Origin: Dichetophora obliterata
Taxonomy: Eukaryota; Arthropoda; Insecta; Diptera; Sciomyzidae
NCBI GenBank assembly: GCA_963920525.1
Contig: OY986435.1
Coordinates: 303,216,908 to 303,280,907, forward strand
DNA length: 64,000 nt
Direction: 5' to 3'
Part shown: positions 53,873 to 64,000 of the stretch, in pieces
Layout: every line of letters starts with the position of its first letter
How positions within the stretch are numbered: the stretch's first letter is position 1
Made by a program: the position numbers and the translations under genes
Notes under the pieces: model-generated
Told to the model about the DNA's origin: nothing
Seen by the model: only the letters and a program-made list of their open reading frames with translations
Database searches by the model: none

Positions 53873-56335
53873 CCCTACGGTCCATAACCACCTGGACGAA
53901 CGGGAGTCCATAACCAAGGTACCCGGGTACCCTAGTGAAGTTTTTTCGTTTATATTCAAATAAAATAATATGTATATGCACAGATTATTAGAAACGCTTA
54001 ATTTTTACATCTCAACTGTACAAATTTCATGTTTGTAAGATAAAATTGGTTTCTATGGGCATTTTCTACCTAAAAGGCACACAAAAGTAAACAAAAGCTG
54101 GTTTTATGTTTCTGTTTGTGTTTTTAGGTAGCAAATGTTGTGTTTGTATTTTTTGTGTTTTTTTGTTTGTGTTTTTAGGTAGCAAATGTTCAGCTACGGT
54201 AGAAAAAGAATACATTTCAATGATTTCGTCAGTATAAGTTGAACAGTTGAACAATGAAGTTGAAGAAAAATGAACCGCAAAATAGAATATTTAACTGAAA
54301 GACCACATATGCGTTTGAGTGAAGAAGCAGATATATTGAGTCTATACTTGATAATATGACTCTGGATGACGACGCTTTAGAGCCAATTGAGTAAGAAGGA
54401 GAGGTATTTACGGGATAAGTGCAAGACTCAGAAAGTGAAGACAATGACAACGAAATTCCAGCCGCTATTGACACGCCAATGCAAATTGAGCAAGATGTAT
54501 TTGGAGATGAAAGTGACAGCGAAACTGATATGGTTGAAGAAAATGCACCAACATCAAGCACAACAGAAAGTATGATTGCACGTGATCGTACTCAATGGCA
54601 ACCAACACCACCTGTTTGTCAACAAAGAAGGAGTCACAACATCGTAAGAACTCGCAGTGGTCCATTACGAATGATGGAAAGTATGACTGGTATGCAATGC
54701 TTCAAGATTTATTTTACAATAGAAATGGTCGATATAATCGTGCGTCATACCAACAAAAAAGCCAATTCAACTCATGATGCTCTATTTCGTGCAACAATGG
54801 GATTAAACCGCTTCTGGGATCTTATTCGTTTTATACGTTTTGATGACGCGAGAACAAGAAACGAGATGCAGCGCACAGACAAAGCTGCTCCAATACGAGA
54901 TATTTGGATAATGTTGAACGCCAATCTCGCAAAATATTATGTGCCTACAGAAAATTTAACAATCGGCGAACAATTGTATCCGTACCGCGGCAGAACAAAA
55001 TTTACCCAGTATATTCCATCGAAGCCTGCGAAATACGGGATCAAGGTATGGTGGATTTGCGATGCTAAAAATTCATATCCTCTTCATGGCCAAATATATA
55101 CTGGCAAACAAGACAGTGGTCGCGAAATCGGTGTAGGCGAAAGAGTAGTCAGAGATTTGGTTGGGCCATATCACAATACCAGACGTAATATCACCATGGA
55201 TAATTTTTTTGCGACGCTGCCACTGGCAAAGCAGCTGATATCCGTCAAACTTAGCATTGTTGGAACACTGCGGCGAAACGAGCCTATAAACCGGCAGAAA
55301 TGAAAGACGATAAGAGTTGGACCGTTGGGACAAGCAAATTTGGTTTCCACGAGAAGGTGACTATGGTTTCATGCAAACAGAGGAAAACAAATTCCGTAAT
55401 ATTGTTGTCGACTCTGCATGATGATGCAACTGTAGAAGAAAACGGCAAACCAGAAATCATCAATTTTTATAACAAAACGAAAGGTGGCGTGGATGTTATG
55501 GACCAGACGCTTCGAGAGTATACCACACAGAGACGCACAAAAAGGTGGCCTTTGTCGTTTTTGTTATGCTCGATGTTAGTGCTTTCGCGGCGTACACTAT
55601 ATTTTATGATAATAACAGAACTGTTTCATATCAAACAACACGGAGAAAACGCTTTTTGCGTAAACTTGCTGGAGATTTGTGTGCGCCAATAATAGAAGAA
55701 AGAGTAGCTAATCGCCAAGTAACGCGCCATTTTTCCACTAAATCAGCAATTGAGAGCTTTTTGGGAAGACCAGTGGAGACGGTCTACTTCTACGGCTGCT
55801 TCTACTGAAGCCAACAACAGGATGCTGCTATTTGTGCGCTTATTTGCCAGACAACAGGAGAAGAAAGACGAGAAAAGTCTGCAACGTTTGCAAGAAACCT
55901 ATTTGCGATCAACATACTCAAACAATATCAAAATGTTTTCCATGTTTCAACAATGACTCAGCATAAGACATCAAATATTAGAAATAAGTTAAAATGAATA
56001 AAATATAAATAATTTAACTAAAAAACAATTACAGTTCATTTTTTACACATCAATAAATATTTTGAAACAAAATAAAAATAAAACAAACTTTTTTCTTTGA
56101 AATATTAGGTAATTTGCACTAAGGTACCCTGGTCATGGACCCCTGTATGCAAAAACATTAAACTCATTTTTTAGTTAATATATTTAACAAAATTTGATAA
56201 CCTTTTTTCTAGTCTCTAAGTTTAGCCGAAATCTCTGAGGATCCGGAGTTTCATGTTGATATCTTCAATAATAAAGGAACAGCAGCACTTTAAAGTTCAA
56301 AAAAGTACCCGGGTACCCGGTTATGGACCGTAGGG
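53873..56335 (+). mobile_element. piggyBac transposon with TTAA duplication
   Basis: CCCTACGGTCCATAACC at 53873 and its exact reverse complement ending at 56335 are the TIRs. TTAA flanks both ends (53869-53872 and 56336-56339), the hallmark of piggyBac. Subterminal GGTACCCGGGTACC palindromes occur near each end (about 53921 and 56306), with a third partial copy at 56122. A 26-bp direct repeat (GTTTGTGTTTTTAGGTAGCA...) at 54114-54139 and 54165-54190 lies in the 5' UTR. The total is 2463 bp, full length for the family, although the coding region is broken. Confidence 0.96.
54270..55955 (+). pseudogene. piggyBac transposase, frameshifted, one catalytic Asp lost
   Basis: DDE/D-type transposase in at least four frames. 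The N-terminus begins at ATG 54270 (MNRKIEYLTERPHMRLSEEA), shifts, and passes two stops (54391 and 54416) before DSESEDNDNEIP and the acidic region. The core 54660-55300 has TNKKANSTHDALF, RFWDLIRFIRFDD, IPSKPAKYGIKVWW, NITMDNFFATLPLAKQL and GTLRRNEP. The first catalytic Asp is changed: LTIGEQLYP has Gly where the family has Asp. The second (TMDNFF) and the last two (GGVDVMDQ, 55485-55505) are kept. About 50 residues between DALFR and ATMG are missing. After two more shifts the C-terminus shows a Cys-rich domain (CCYLCAYLP, RRKTRKVCNVCKKPICDQH). It is inactive. Confidence 0.92.
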
Positions 56336-56442
56336 TTAATGGTGCGAACATTTTATCAAATGTAATCACTTTTTGTATATTTTTCTATATTTGAAAAAAA
56401 AATTAAGTACTCTTTTTTAAACTAAATTATAAAAATTGAATT

Positions 56443-56580
56443 AAATTGTGAGCTTTAGATCCAGTAAGTTTTTAAGAAGGCAACAACAACAACAACTCTG
56501 TATAGAGTCAATCACTTAACTGACTAGACAGTCTGTTTCGGAAATCGCTACATTTTACTCATCAGTAGTCTTTGAGTGAT
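56443..56580 (+). repeat. Dispersed repeat, TCTGTATAGAGTC family
   Basis: Best match is 29340-29466. Common: GTGAGCTTTAGATC, GTTTTTAAGAAG, CAACAACAACAACTCTG, TATAGAGTCAATCA, CTGACTAGACAG, TGTTTCGGAAAT. Confidence 0.78.
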
Positions 56581-56861
56581 TAAGCTGTGATCAACTCACT
56601 GTTTAAACTAGCATATGAATGTGCAGATTCTGGAATTCATTCTTATGAATTGTATGGCCGCCAATCATATGACACCTTAAAGCAGTAGGCTATTTATAGA
56701 TCACCGCCATCAACTCTATCAAGGGTTGCCATCTGTTCTAGTTCCTTCTTTAATTGTTTCAATATTCATTGGTGTTCGATAGTTAAATTACTCATTAAAA
56801 TTACTTGATAAAAATTACTTATTTCAAAAAGTGTCTTTGTGTTTACACCCACGTTAGTAAT

Positions 56862-59362
56862 TTTTTTTTTTTTTTTTTTTTAGACTAAACCAACGCTCAG
56901 GGGATGCCCCCTATAAATGCGTAAGCATTGTGTTGATTCGGAAGATGGGTGATAGTTAGTTGGAGGGTGGATAGATGGAGTAGTGTCGGTGAAGATTTGT
57001 TTTGAATTTGCACAGCTCAAAACTGCCGGGAAACACGCTCGCAGGGAGACTATTCCACAACTTAACCGCGCGACTAAAGAACGAATTATCGCGGTAATGC
57101 GAGGTTCTATTAGGCATCGATGCAATGGTAAAGGGGTGGGCTTGGACAGCTGCCCGAGTGGACCTGGGAAACACACGAGCTGGTGGCGTCAGGCCATGTA
57201 TCTCCCTTGAACACTTCCCATGGTAATACCTATACAGAAGGCTTAGGCAACCTACATTACGTCGATGCCCGAGAGAGTTGAGAGAGGATGAAATACTTTC
57301 ATCCCCTATCAAATATATCGCACGACGTTGAATTCGGTCCAGAAGCTCCAAATAAGATTTTGAAGCCCCTGCCCAAATGTGCGAATTGTACTCCATTTTC
57401 GGCCTAATATATGAGGTGTAGATCATGCGAAGATCAGCTGAAGTGAAATATTTTTTGCACCGTTTTAGAAAACCTAGGCACTTGCCCGCTTCTTTCGACA
57501 CATCGAAAATATGATCATTCCAACGAAGATCAGATTGGATCGATATGCCCAGAACGTCAAGAGCGGCTGATTCCACAAGATCCACACCATTCATACTGAG
57601 AGGAGCTAAAGGGCAATTCACTCGCTTGTGGGTTAACAGACAACACTGGGTCTTGCTTGCATTGAACTCTACTCTATTAGCAAGACCCCACTCGGAGATT
57701 TTTTGTAGATCATTAAGGAGTGTGTCATTCATAGTTTGCCTTTTTCTCTCAATCTCCATAGAGCTTGGGCGTTTTTTGAATGATTATGAATGACAAATGC
57801 TGCTGTCGTCCGCAAACGAATGTATTGGGTTATGCGTCAACGACAGAAGGTCGTTGATAAAAACCAGAAACAAGGTGGGCGATAGAACTGAACCCTGCGG
57901 TACTCCCGCGTTGATGGCGTGCTTCTCGGACGAAATACCGTCAACTACGACTCGAATCGTTCTGTCCTTGAGGAAACACGTGATCCATCGAGCAAAATTA
58001 CCACCAAAACCATATGCAGCAAGTTTTGACACGAGCGCTTTATGCCACACTCGGTCGAACGCTTTTGAAATATCCAGAGCAACAACCCTGCTCTCGTCGA
58101 AAAAGTGAACGCATTTATTCCATTCTTCGGTTAAGAACGCCATAAGATCACCAGTAGAGCGAGCCCTACGGAAACCATATTGACTGTCACTGAGCAGTTG
58201 GTTGTGCTCCAGATAGTTCATAACGCTGAAGTTTATTACGCTCTCCATTACTTTGGAAAGCGTAGAGCATATCGCAATGGGTCGGTAGTTTGCAGGGTTC
58301 GTGGCATCACCCTTTTTAGGTACCGGCTGGACATTTGCCACCTTCCAACAAGATGGAAATATTCCTGTTCTATAGGAGAAGTTGAAAAGGTTGCGCAAAG
58401 GCCGAGCCAGCGAAGAAGCACACATTTTAAGCACAATTGGCCATATGCCATCAGGACCAGAGGCTTTGTTTACATTGAGATTTGAGAGGACCCTTTTATC
58501 TGCTCTCGTTCGAAAGTATATCTCCTGCATTGCAGAAGATCCACTCTCAACAAAGGGCAGTGGCTGATTGCTATCCGAGAGAGTAGAATTTTGTGCAAAC
58601 AATCTAGCCAATAGGTTCGCTTTATCAGCCGAGTCAGTGAAGATTTGGTCATCTTTTAAAAGAGCTGGAATCGATGACGATGTCTGGTTCTTAACTCTTT
58701 TAACAAATGACCAAAAATTTTTGCTCCCTTTGGGGCAGAGAAGAACCTGTTCTCGAATGCGAGCTTCGTGCAGAAACTTTTCGCGTTTTAAAATTGCATT
58801 ACAGCGATTCCTTGCCTCGATGCGAAGTCTTTTAGTATCAGTATTCTTGTTAGAACGCCAATTCTGAAAGGCTTCCTCTTTGGACCTGACTGCAATCCTG
58901 CAAGTCTCATTAAACCATGAGTGGTCTTTTGGTTTAATGCTTCTCATCTTATTGGGAATGAAAGACCGCATACCCAATAAAATAATTTCTTGTCGCGGCA
59001 TTCACATTTCTATCAGCGAAACATAATTTCCAATTGAAGTTGCGATAAAAATTATTTAACGCAGTCCAATTTGCCCTTCCATAAAACCATGCAGTCCTCT
59101 TCGGGGCTTTAGGCGTAGAGGTGCAGGGGTTAGAATATGGAAAAACAGCGGAGATGGTACAATGGTCCGAGTTACCAAGAGGTGCGTTGACACTCACATC
59201 ATATTTTTCATGATGTGAAGTCAGAAAAAGGTCAAGGGTATTATGGCTATGCATATCACTTTGAGGAAAAAAGGTGGGTTCCTTCACTAGTTGAATCAAT
59301 TGGTTCGATTCAGCAAATAGCTCAACATATTGCCCAAATGGAGGAACAAGAATTTCGGGTGG
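56862..59362 (-). mobile_element. Jockey/CR1-type retrotransposon, 5'-truncated, with target duplication
   Basis: A poly-T run at 56861-56880 is the poly-A tail of a minus-strand insertion. The target TTACACCCACGTTAG(t/c)AAT is found at 56843-56861 and 59363-59381 (19 bp, one mismatch). The element is truncated within its endonuclease domain at 59362. The good target duplication and open coding frames show a recent insertion. A shorter relative is at 30522-30921. Confidence 0.95.
56956..59360 (-). pseudogene. Endonuclease C-terminus and reverse transcriptase of the 56.9-59.4 kb element
   Basis: From 59360 downwards: PPEILVPPFGQYVELF, then TFFPQSDMHSHNTLDLFLTS and LGNSDHCTISAVF (the endonuclease SDH motif). 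Reverse transcriptase motifs: ANYRPIAICSTLSKVMESVI, GFRRARSTGDL, VALDISKAFDRVWH, INAGVPQGSVLSPTLF and HSFADDSS. Then LGFLKRCKKYF and RIQRRAIYLIGDE, ending SIYPPSN at 56956. Only two lesions are visible: a single-base frameshift near 58985 (REII against RNYF) and one TAA at 57784 that replaces the Tyr of the HSYSFKKRPS-type sequence. The frame is the same on both sides of the stop. Confidence 0.92.
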
Positions 59363-59382
59363 TTACACCCACGTTAGCAATC

Positions 59383-60640
59383 ATGTTCTAATGTTTACTA
59401 CAAGCGTGTGAGTTGTTTCTCAAATAAAAGAAGTTTTAAATAAAAAACCTCTCCTGAGCAACACAGGAAGTTCAAAATAAAGATTTAAACCTTTGCTCGA
59501 CTTAAACAGCTTCGACGATATCATCACGATATGTAAATCAATAGAAAAAAATTTTGAAGAATGCGGACGTGTTTGTGCTTGCAAGATCTCATCTCATCTT
59601 TCTCAACACTGTGAATTTAGATTTAGCCCAGTGGAAATGGTCGAATTTCTCGTTGTAATTTTAACGGAACATTTAATTTTGTTCTTTTGTATTTGACTTG
59701 CCATTTGACAAAAAATTTGGACATTTGAACAGGGTTTTTGTCATAATATGCAATTATTGCATCAATCAATTACTTTTGTAATGGTCCAATTAGACATGGC
59801 TTAACAAGTGTAACATAGAAATCTGTTTAAAGGGATTTACGTGTATCTGATTATGCACAACATGGCAATGCATGGCAATGCTCAGATAAATACAGAAATC
59901 CATCTCTAGATAGATAAACATAGAAGTTATACTTATTTTTAATTTTAGCGTATTCTTCAATGCATTTGACGATTTGGCAAACATATGTGAAATTGTACAA
60001 TTCTTTGACCAAGAACTCCTTTGATTGTTTTATTTTGACTATGTGACTAAGTTTTGCATAATCGACATTTATTCTATGTGCTATCCGCTTATCTGCGATG
60101 CTTGCGCTGCTGTGCCATGAGAGGCTAATGTTTCAATTATGTTTCAATAACGAATAATCAGAGGTCATTATTTAAAAAAAATATTCATAAAAAAAAAAAT
60201 TTTACAGATAATTTTTTTCATACATCTTTTAGCTTTTCATATTGGCCCTTTCGAAGAACGTGCCAAATAATTTAACCTCGGAATGTGAAATTATTCAAAC
60301 CATTATGATATTAGTTTTTTAGTTGTCTATTTAACGTTATTTTGATATATTTTTATTAAAAATAAATATTAATTAAACTGGACGAATTTTATGTTAAATA
60401 GAATAATAAAATATACGAAATTAATAAAAGCACAACCGTTTACTGCTTTAGCGTTCTTTTTTACAAATTCATGAATTAAAATTTGACCCAGGTTAATAAT
60501 GACGTTACTCCGAATAGCGTTAGTAACGGAGGGTTAATAATCAGAAGGCATCTTGGATGTTCCCTGATCAAAAACCAGAAACCAAATTGATCACGATTTG
60601 ATCAACGGAAGGCACTCTTCCTGTGTATAAGATATATACA
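59383..60640. other. AT-rich intergenic stretch
   Basis: No gene seen. CATGGCAATG is repeated in tandem at 59861-59880. Confidence 0.45.
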
Positions 60641-60647
60641 CTATCTT

Positions 60648-60980
60648 GAATGTGTAAACATTGACTCGGATTACTATCGTGTCGCAGCCAAGATCCGTTC
60701 ACGTCTGTGCACAGCTAAGAATGCACGCAACTCTACACAGAGAAAGCTAGACTTCGACAAGCTGCAATCAAAACGGACAGCCGAATCTTTCGCAACTTGA
60801 CTCTCACTCCGGTTTTAAAGCACTCCTCCAATCGATGATATATGCGCGCATTGGATACACATTTCCCACTTCATGCGTGCGGCTGCTGAAGAGGTGATTG
60901 GCTACCACCGCCCTCGTCGAAACCAGTGGTACGACCAGGAGTGTCGCGACGCCACTGCAGAGAAAGACGCTTTGGGAGAT
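60648..60980 (+). pseudogene. RTE-type retrotransposon, endonuclease-to-RT linker
   Basis: Reads VNIDSDYYRVAAKIRSRLC, then NSTQRKLDFDKLQSKRTAES and, after a stop (TGA) and frameshift, WIHISHFMRAAAEEVIGYHR and QWYDQECRDATAEKDAL. This is the end of the endonuclease and the following linker of RTE elements, directly upstream of the part preserved at 44600. The SDH His of the endonuclease is Tyr. It may be from the same copy as 53636-53868. Confidence 0.82.
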
Positions 60981-61217
60981 TGTGCGTTTTTCTTTTTGGG
61001 CGTGAAAAAATTTTTCAATAATTAAAAACTTAAAAAAATAAATTTAAAATTGGAAAAAATAATTTAAAACTACAAAAGAAAACTATATTACATCCTCGAG
61101 GATTGACTCGAGCCTTCTTGTTTTGCTGAATGATTAAAGCTCATCGTGTGAACAGCTAGAGGCTTACACCAAATTGAAAAAAAAAATTTTCCGAGCCGGG
61201 CTGCTCGGAATTGCAGC

Positions 61218-62702
61218 ATGGATGGTGATCCAACAGGAAGCGCTGGTTTCCACCCAATAAAGAAACCACCAGATAAACTTAAATCTATTGGATTCAATTC
61301 TGTACATGGCGATTTTAGCGATGGCTCCGCTAAACGTGCACATAGCCTTGATGGTGCATCTACCCGACAGCCGCTGCAGGCTATCAACCAAGCTGCTCCA
61401 ATACCATTAATCATTCCAACCAGAATAATACAAAGCAAAATCGAGACAACATTGAAAACAGTGCTCCACTGAACGACTCCTTCAACGACAATATGGATTT
61501 TGAAGTCTATTCTCCAGGAACTGAGGAAGTAGCTAGCCAACTGCTCATGGTACAACAGGGTTCGGACGATGAAGATTTTATGTCACCCAAGCGAAAAAAG
61601 TGTGCCGTCTCAAATAAGATGGATGCATCCAGGTCGCCGAATAAGGTAGTTTTAAATAAATATAGTATTAACTCAAAAAACAGGTTCGCCATCTTGAGTG
61701 AGTTAAATATAGAATCAACAACTCCTAAAACAAAATCCTCTAAAACTCCTAAATTAAAATTGTCTGATAGCAGTGGTGTGCAAAAATCAAAAAAAGATAG
61801 TTGCCCTCCAATAATCCTATACAACGTAAACATAAAGCACCTCGTCGACCAGCTTGAGGCCATCAAAACGAAGATACCCTTCCGAATAAAAAACGTTAGT
61901 AAATTTAAAAGCAAACTTTATCTTGACAATTTAGACGCGCATTCCATGATGATGGCCATTCTTAAAGAACAAAACATTAATTCATACTCGTTCACACCCA
62001 AAAATCAGAAACAGGTGAGCCTCATACTTCGCGACCTTTATTCTTGTTTCTTTAAATCCTGGAAAAAAATTAGGTGACGTAGCTCATGTAAAGTATATTT
62101 TGAGTCAGATGGTTTTGTAGGAGATCCCTAAAGCCAAAGCAAAAGAAATACAGTGCAGGCGGTGCCAACTCTGGGGCCATGTTGCTCGTAACTGTAATAG
62201 GAAATATACTTGCGTCAAATGTAACCAAGAGCATGAGTCTGGGAATTGCTCTCTTACTACTGATGACAATTCGAAACCATTTTGCAATAATTGCAAACAA
62301 TTCGGACATCACGCGAATTTGAGAGGCTGCTCTGCATTCAAAAAGTTTATCTATTAGAAAAAAAAGCGTCTTCAAGAGGCTGCTGACAAGAGGCAAAAAG
62401 CCTCTCAAAATGTTCAACAAGTAGTTACCAACTTCAGCTTAATTAATAGTAACAAATCGTTCGCTAGTCTTTTTAAGTCTCAAAAAGCATCTACTACTTC
62501 TGTCTCTGTTCCTTCGAGTAAGCGGTCGTCAATTATTGAAAAATTCATGGAACTAGCTGATTATTTTATGGCTTCTGAACCGAGCCCAATTGAACAACAA
62601 ATTCAGAAATTTTTGGATTCTTACAAAAAGATGCCTGTTGCTCAAGCTAAAGCTGAATATTTGAGTTTATTTTCCCAAATTCAAAATTCGTATGAGTCGT
62701 AA
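61218..62702 (+). pseudogene. Jockey/I-type retrotransposon ORF1 (gag-like)
   Basis: Nucleic acid-binding ORF1 protein, broken. It begins at ATG 61218 (MDGDPTGSAGFHP). The frame changes by about 61493, where another frame carries the central region (PPIILYNVNIKHLVDQLEAI, then SFTPKNQKQVSLILRDLY). It returns to the first frame near 62075. There GDVAHVKYILSQM is followed by TAG (62118), three zinc knuckles (CRRCQLWGHVARNC, CVKCNQEHESGNC, CNNCKQFGHHANLRGC; 62154-62337), TAG (about 62356) and a charged C-terminus ending at TAA 62700-62702. ORF2 begins 10 nt before this stop. The segment before 61218 is probably the 5' UTR; CTCGAGGATTGACTCGAG at 61096-61113 can form a small hairpin. Confidence 0.88.
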
Positions 62703-64000
62703 TATGATAAATCTTTTAACATTTAAGGTCCGTTCTTTGGTTGATTTAAGCCGTAGAATTGACCTTTCAAATATTCTTAGCACACAAAAAATCGATATTG
62801 GTTTTGTACAAGAATGCCACCTTCGTAATCCCAAAATTTTCTTTGAAGATTTTAATGTTGTTTACGACGATTCTCCTTTGGGAGTAGCAATTATTTTAAA
62901 AAAATCATACTGTTATTCTTCTATAAAACTACTCGGGGTTTCCTTTCCTCATAGCATTATTCAAATAAAATTAATAGTGAATGGTATACAAAAATGCTTT
63001 TTATTCGGTTCTATTTATCTGCCGTGCAATTTCCCACAGTCTCAAATTTACGACGGTCTTTGCAAAATTTCACAATTATCCTCTAACTTCGAAGGGACTG
63101 TAATCGGCGGAGATTTTAACTCAAGAAACCCTGCATGGGGTGATAAATTAGAAAATTGTAACGGAAAAGTATCTCATAACTGGTTACAAGATTTCTCCCT
63201 AGACTTTGTCCACATATCTGACCACAGACCTTCCTTCCCATCAGGACTATCTTATCTTGACCATTTTTTAGTAACCCCAAATTTAATCGACAGTATTAAC
63301 CAGAATTACTCAGTTACTAGTTTATCTACATTCTCAGACGACTTCTTAGAAGACTTTGAATTTTTAGTTAAACCACCTAGATTTTTAACATCTTTTAAAA
63401 AAACAAACTGGACAAAATTCAACTCTGATTTAGAAGCTCCACTTTCTTTAAATTTTCCTCCTAATAATCAAAATTTAAATAATCGGGAAATTGACAGATA
63501 TATTGAAAATTTTACTTCCTCTGTTGAGTCTGCTACCTTAGCAAATTCACAAAAATTTGAGTTTAAACACGACAAATTTTTTGTTTCAGAGAACGTCCAA
63601 AATTTATTCAAAATAAAACATTCTTGGCAGAAAAACTTAAAAAAAATCTTTCATAGGCATTTGAATAGAACCAATGAAGATTATAATCTACTATCAAAAC
63701 AAATCCAACTCCTCAAAATTATAATAAAATAACAAGCAAAACTAGAACAAGCCAGACAATTCGAAAAAAAAAATTAGAAAAAATAAAACCGGGTGCTTCA
63801 GCTTATAAACAAATTTTCAATGTTATAAAAAATAAAAACCAATCCACCAACTCTGAACTAGCTATAAATGGCACAGTAGTTGATGATGATTTTGATAAAT
63901 TAGAAGCTTTTCGACAACATTTTGAACAAATTTTATAAAAAACAATGTTAAAAATAATAAAAACAAATCCACCAACTCTGAACTATATATAAATGGCACA
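62692..64000 (+). pseudogene. Jockey/I-type ORF2: endonuclease, incomplete
   Basis: It starts at ATG 62692, overlapping the ORF1 stop by 11 nt. The APE-type endonuclease has LLTFKVRSLVDLSRRIDL, FVQECHLRNP (catalytic Glu), FGSIYLPCN, GGDFNSRNPAWGD (catalytic Asp and Asn) and SYLDHFLVT. The last motif, normally SDH, reads SDD (in TFSDDFLEDF), so the catalytic His is lost. A TAA at 63730-63732 interrupts the linker, which continues in the same frame (QFEKKKLEKIKPGASAYKQI) to another stop near 63937. The reverse transcriptase lies beyond the window or is missing. Confidence 0.88.
63821..64000 (+). repeat. 55-bp direct repeat in the retrotransposon linker
   Basis: 63821-63875 and 63946-64000 share AATCCACCAACTCTGAACTA, then TATAAATGGCACA, and start with TGTTA(t/a)AAAA. 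The copies are 125 bp apart, so a tandem duplication of about 125 bp is cut by the window end. Confidence 0.85.

Noticed and set aside
53609..53959. Minus-strand ORF of 116 codons crossing a piggyBac TIR
   Set aside because: It spans the junction of an RTE fragment and piggyBac, so it cannot be an old gene; the plus strand encodes the endonuclease.
61507..62420. Minus-strand ORFs opposite retrotransposon ORF1
   Set aside because: Antisense shadows; the plus strand has zinc knuckles and known gag-like blocks.
1..64000. CRISPR arrays, bacterial operons, riboswitches or ribosome binding sites
   Set aside because: The spliced genes, polyA signals and transposon content are those of an insect nuclear genome; no regular spaced repeats of CRISPR type are present.

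Overview
The window is AT-rich eukaryotic DNA from a brachyceran (higher) fly. The only host genes I can support are six intact RR-2 chitin-binding cuticular protein genes and one decayed copy. Each intact gene has a 12-nt first exon (MAFK, MEFR or MTFK), a phase-0 intron, a signal peptide ending near residue 17 and an RR-2 domain followed by a low-complexity tail. This layout and the domain sequence match the Drosophila Ccp84A/Edg84A cuticle cluster. The species cannot be named from the sequence.

Cuticle genes: 2923-3682 (minus), 10981-11761, 28537-29015, 37525-38321, 49039-49912 and 52716-53378 (all plus), plus a pseudogene on the minus strand at about 27613-27965. The first two are divergent paralogues with near-identical tails. 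The 37.5 and 49.0 kb genes are a younger tandem pair whose promoters are also duplicated. All six have TATAAAA(G/A) with an initiator-like element about 30 bp downstream, so they look like separately transcribed, coordinately regulated epidermal genes. Two coding ORFs (37701-38321 and 49301-49912) lack an ATG of their own because their start codon lies in the 12-nt exon.

The rest is mobile DNA and featureless AT-rich sequence, with many nested insertions. DNA transposons: a deleted Tc1/mariner element (1238-2154), a Helitron helicase remnant interrupted by a 670-bp palindrome (about 5080-6320), a palindromic foldback element with a second element in one arm (9085-10144), a Tc1-like element (19271-20516), several MITEs, a mariner relic with later insertions (31505-34462), a hAT C-terminal remnant (about 46600-46856) and a piggyBac element with TTAA duplications and a lost catalytic Asp (53873-56335). 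Non-LTR retrotransposons: Jockey/I-type pieces at both window ends, a 5'-truncated Jockey/CR1-type copy with a 19-bp target duplication (56862-59362), RTE-type pieces (44.6-46.45, 50.1, 53.6 and 60.65 kb) and an RNase H-bearing I/R1-like relic (41455-44290) split by a TIR element and a tRNA-derived SINE. Two SINE families with two copies each are visible.

I found no evidence of a new multigene system. The points most worth a second look are the long palindromes, the hairpin-bearing minisatellite at 13.65-13.96 kb, the GC-richer duplicated block at 21.2-22.6 kb, the perfect hairpin behind the 37.5 kb gene, the SINE families, and the nested insertions whose duplicated target sites allow their order to be read.
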